The notes under the pieces are model-generated. The model was not told where the DNA came from, ran no database searches, and saw only the letters and a list, made by a program, of their open reading frames with translations. From OLB7 sp966250335 (lineage in GTDB: Bacteria; Bacteroidota; Ignavibacteria; OLB7): a stretch of 64,000 bases of DNA. The DNA lies in contig CBINGZ010000010.1 in assembly GCA_966250335.1 (NCBI GenBank), forward strand, positions 1 through 64,000, in the 5' to 3' direction. Within the stretch, counting starts at the first letter, position 1. Each line of letters starts with the position of its first letter. The position numbers and the translations under genes are program-made. Shown piece by piece: positions 61,437 to 64,000 of the stretch.

Positions 61437-62891
61437 ATGAGAGATCAGCGACTCTTCATACGGGCGATGCTGCCGACGGCGGTCGCCCTCATGCTGGCGA
61501 TGCCGGGCGCGGCCGACGCGCAGCAGGGGATCGGCGGAGCGCAGGATATCGGCTATGCAAGACAGAGGATCGCATCGGGAGGTATCCCCGCGGTCCCCGA
61601 CTTCTCGCTGGAGGGGCTCTTCAGGGAACATGACATCCAGCCCCCCTCGGCCGCATGCGACGCGCGCGTCTGCCTCTCGCTGGGGTACGGCATCGCTCAG
61701 GATGAGAAGACCCCTTCCCTTATCGCCCATGTCGGTGTCGACTCCGGCATCGATCCGGAGGATTTCAAGCGGGGGAACCTGCAGCTGGCGATCGTGGTGG
61801 ACAAGAGCGGGTCGATGGATGGGGAGAGCATGGACGCCATGAAGAGCGCGCTCCGCTCCCTTCTGAAGCGGCTCGGCCCCGAGGACGAGCTGACGCTGGT
61901 GGAGTTCAACAACGAGGCGCGCCTCATCCTTTCTCCCACGAAGACGACCGACGTCAGGTCGATCAGCGGGGCGATAGAACGGCTGACGGCCGATGGGGGG
62001 ACGAACATCGAGGCGGGACTGAAGATCGGGTACAGGGAACTGGCGGCGCTGCCGACGCGGGAGAACACCTCCAAGCGTCTCATGCTCTTCACCGACGCCA
62101 TGCCGAACGTCGGCGGCACCGATTCCGGCAGCTTCGGGAGCCTGACCCGGCGGTACGCGCGCGAGGGGATCGGCCTGACCGTCTTCGGCGTCGGCGTGAA
62201 CTTCGGCCATGACCTTGTCTACAACATCACGCAGTTGCGCGGCGGAAGCGCCTACTACCTGGACACGCCGGAGAAGATCGCCCAGGTCTTCGAGAAGGAG
62301 TTCGACAGGCTGGTCACCCCGCTGGCATACGACCTGAAGGTGAAGGTCGCGACCCCGCCCGGTTTCAGGCTCGTCGATGTCTACGGCCTCCCCACCTGGA
62401 GACCGGGGAGCGCCGACGCGGAGCTGGAGATCCCCACGGTCTTCCTCTCGGGGAATCGTAGTGCGATTCTTCTGCGATATGAACCGATAAGCGGCGGGAA
62501 GTTCACGATCGACGAAGGGGCAACGGTCCTCTCCGGGTCGGTGGCGTACGCGAACCCCGATGGAAGCGGGTACTTCAGGGAGATGACGGCGGTCAACGAT
62601 CATGGAGGTCCGCTGACATCCGATGCTCCCTTCTACACCCACAAGGGGGTCAGGACGGCGATCGCGCTGATGAACGTCTACTTCGGTCTGCGCGACGGCA
62701 TCGCCCGCTACCATGAAGGGGATCCGACCGGGGCGGTCAGGGTCGTCCGGCGCGCGAAGGTGTTCGTCGAGGGGGAGAACAGCGTGCTGGCGGATTCCGC
62801 GATCACCGCCAAGGTCGCCCTGCTGACGAAGCTGGAGGAGAATATCGGATCGGTGACCGTCGCCTCCGGCGCAGTTCCGACAGCCCCGTAA
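61437..62891 (+). CDS. VWA-domain exported protein, paralog 2
   Basis: This is a 484-residue protein. The signal peptide ends near residue 29 (AMPGAADAQ). It keeps the paralog plan without the long linker: GIGGAQDIGYARQRIASG, FSLEGLFREHDI, CDARVCLSLGYG, MIDAS VVVDKSGSMDGES, ADGGTNIEAGL and LMLFTDAMPNVGG, then YDLKVKVATPPGFRL and YGLPTWRPGSADAELEIPTVFLSGNR. The start at 61437 is chosen for the signal peptide, with AAGGAG some 12 bases upstream. It lies 217 bases after paralog 1, so may be transcribed separately or by read-through. Confidence 0.88.
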   Translation: MRDQRLFIRAMLPTAVALMLAMPGAADAQQGIGGAQDIGYARQRIASGGIPAVPDFSLEGLFREHDIQPPSAACDARVCLSLGYGIAQDEKTPSLIAHVGVDSGIDPEDFKRGNLQLAIVVDKSGSMDGESMDAMKSALRSLLKRLGPEDELTLVEFNNEARLILSPTKTTDVRSISGAIERLTADGGTNIEAGLKIGYRELAALPTRENTSKRLMLFTDAMPNVGGTDSGSFGSLTRRYAREGIGLTVFGVGVNFGHDLVYNITQLRGGSAYYLDTPEKIAQVFEKEFDRLVTPLAYDLKVKVATPPGFRLVDVYGLPTWRPGSADAELEIPTVFLSGNRSAILLRYEPISGGKFTIDEGATVLSGSVAYANPDGSGYFREMTAVNDHGGPLTSDAPFYTHKGVRTAIALMNVYFGLRDGIARYHEGDPTGAVRVVRRAKVFVEGENSVLADSAITAKVALLTKLEENIGSVTVASGAVPTAP

Positions 62892-62908
62892 CAGTACGAT
62901 ATGTCTGT

Positions 62909-62942
62909 GATGCCGTCGGCGCGGCCTGCCGCCGGCGGCATC
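62909..62942 (+). terminator. hairpin after VWA paralog 2
   Basis: GATGCCGTCGGCG (62909-62921) and CGCCGGCGGCATC (62930-62942) form a 13-bp stem with one G-T pair, 17 bases after the stop; no T run. Confidence 0.6.
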
Positions 62943-63010
62943 CTGTCGGCGCAGGCCCACCTCTTTTCCCTCAACACCCAGCATCGGCGCCACGCCGTGG
63001 AGGAACAGCC

Positions 63011-64000
63011 ATGTTGCGATTCAAATTTCTTATCTGCATTCCACTGCTTGCCCTCGTTCTCCTTGCCGGCTGCCTCAATCGTAATGTCCGTCGCTCGGGC
63101 GGATCGGAGGATTACGGCGGTTCGTCTCCCCTCTCTCCCTCCTACGGCCGGGGTGGAGGCTCCTTCGAGTTCGACGACGTGCCGCTCTCGGCGGCGCCCG
63201 TGGATGTCGTCACGACATCGACCCTGAGCAGCAGCTCCTTCACCGGGAAACTGGGGGCCACGGTCGGCGGGGCGAAGGATATCGGGTTTGCCCGCAGGAC
63301 GATAGGGGAGGGGAAGATCCCGGGAGCGATCGATTTCTCCCCGGAAGGACTCTACAGTGAGCACGATATTCCCACCCCCTCCGGTGAATGCGATTCGCGT
63401 CTTTGTCTCTCACTGGGATATGGTTTCGCTCCCGCGGCCGACGATCGGTCGAACGACGTCTTCGTTCATCTCGGGATGTCGTCGAACCTCAAGGCGGGAG
63501 AGTTCAGACGAACCCCCCTGCAGCTTGCGGTTGTCGTCGACAGGAGCGGATCGATGGAGGGGGAGAATATCGCATCGGTGAAGAAGGCGCTGACCTCGCT
63601 TCTCGGGAAGCTGAACGATGAGGATGAGATCATCCTCATCACCTTCTCGGACGCGCCCAGAATCGTCCTGCCGGCAACGCGGCCGGCTTCCTCCGTGGCG
63701 CTCCTCTCCGACGTCGAACTGCCGATGCGACGCGGCGGGCCCTACGAGGGGCGCATCACCGAGATCCGAGATGGTCGTGCCGCGATTCAACGGGCGATCG
63801 ACTCGATCGAGGTGGACGGCGGGACCGACATCGAATCCGCGCTCGCGCTCGGCTACCGCGAGCTCGCCGCGCTCCCCTCCCGTCCCGGCGTCGCCAAGCG
63901 TCTCATGCTCTTCACCGACGCGCTCCCGAACTCCGGACGGGTCGACACGGCCAGTTTCACCTCCCTTGCCGAGCGTTATGCCCGCGAGAGGATCGGCCTG
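63011..64000 (+). CDS. VWA-domain lipoprotein, paralog 3 (cut by window end)
   Basis: 330 codons are visible, open to the window edge. Unlike its paralogs it has a lipobox (LALVLLAGC, Cys21), so it should be membrane-anchored. The rest follows the same plan: KLGATVGGAKDIGFARRTIG, FSPEGLYSEHDIP, CDSRLCLSLGYGF, MIDAS VVVDRSGSMEGEN, DGGTDIESALALGYRELAALP and LMLFTDALPNSG. Between the first MIDAS block and DGGTDIE it has about 25 extra residues (ELPMRRGGPYEGRITEIRDG) that the other two lack. AGGAAC precedes ATG 63011. Confidence 0.88.
   Translation, partial: MLRFKFLICIPLLALVLLAGCLNRNVRRSGGSEDYGGSSPLSPSYGRGGGSFEFDDVPLSAAPVDVVTTSTLSSSSFTGKLGATVGGAKDIGFARRTIGEGKIPGAIDFSPEGLYSEHDIPTPSGECDSRLCLSLGYGFAPAADDRSNDVFVHLGMSSNLKAGEFRRTPLQLAVVVDRSGSMEGENIASVKKALTSLLGKLNDEDEIILITFSDAPRIVLPATRPASSVALLSDVELPMRRGGPYEGRITEIRDGRAAIQRAIDSIEVDGGTDIESALALGYRELAALPSRPGVAKRLMLFTDALPNSGRVDTASFTSLAERYARERIGL

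Overview
The window reads as a chromosomal segment of a GC-rich, Gram-negative bacterium of the Fibrobacteres-Chlorobi-Bacteroidetes superphylum. At least six genes end in the Por/type IX secretion (T9SS) C-terminal sorting domain (PNPF/NPF start, then a GxY near the C-terminus). LeuRS carries the long insert before the NWC motif that I associate with Bacteroidota-like enzymes. There is an MqnA-like menaquinone enzyme, a short NuoG, an Omp28-like protein and an OlsF-type ornithine-lipid synthase. The high GC points to a deep relative of Chlorobiota/Ignavibacteria (Kapabacteria-like) rather than a classical low-GC Bacteroidetes, but this is inference from gene content.

Layout. 1-4.7 kb: housekeeping (DUF4920 fragment, zinc-ribbon protein, rpsU, small protein, leuS). 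4.7-6.5 kb: an AT-richer island with a T9SS cargo protein and a small cysteine-rich secreted-type protein. 6.7-14.5 kb: M48 peptidase, Omp28-like T9SS protein, DUF3179 membrane protein, M3 peptidase, and a QueG-like double [4Fe-4S] protein, separated by strong hairpin terminators. 14.9-18.4 kb: a giant PKD/Cys-repeat T9SS protein. 18.5-23.4 kb: a minus-strand signalling operon with a seven-PAS histidine kinase, a NarL-type regulator and a receiver-only regulator. 24-26.2 kb: a LigD-like PE-Pol protein lacking the ligase domain, convergent with two small basic proteins. 26.5-31.7 kb: OlsF-like acyltransferase, then a minus-strand OmpA-like/PD40 lipoprotein pair.

31.9-41.1 kb: ECF sigma factor, putative anti-sigma factor, then three exported T9SS proteins. 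41.1-41.65 kb: an intergenic repeat element. 41.65-47.0 kb: YyaL-type thioredoxin-domain protein, glycosyltransferase, NAD kinase, thioredoxin-fold lipoprotein, SseB-like protein. 47.1-50.0 kb: ispD with a small membrane protein, a nicotinamidase-like protein lacking its nucleophile, an exported protein. 50.2-56.9 kb: energy metabolism (nuoG, nuoH, nuoI, ackA, mqnA-like, gpmA). 57-59.2 kb: two minus-strand exported proteins. 59.5-64 kb: three tandem paralogous VWA-domain exported proteins, the last cut by the window end.

The main themes are cell-surface export (T9SS cargo, lipoproteins, OmpA-like and VWA proteins), with an ECF sigma/anti-sigma pair and a multi-PAS kinase as candidate regulators, and a respiratory/fermentative block (Complex I, acetate kinase, menaquinone). 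No tRNA, rRNA, CRISPR array, transposase or phage gene was seen.
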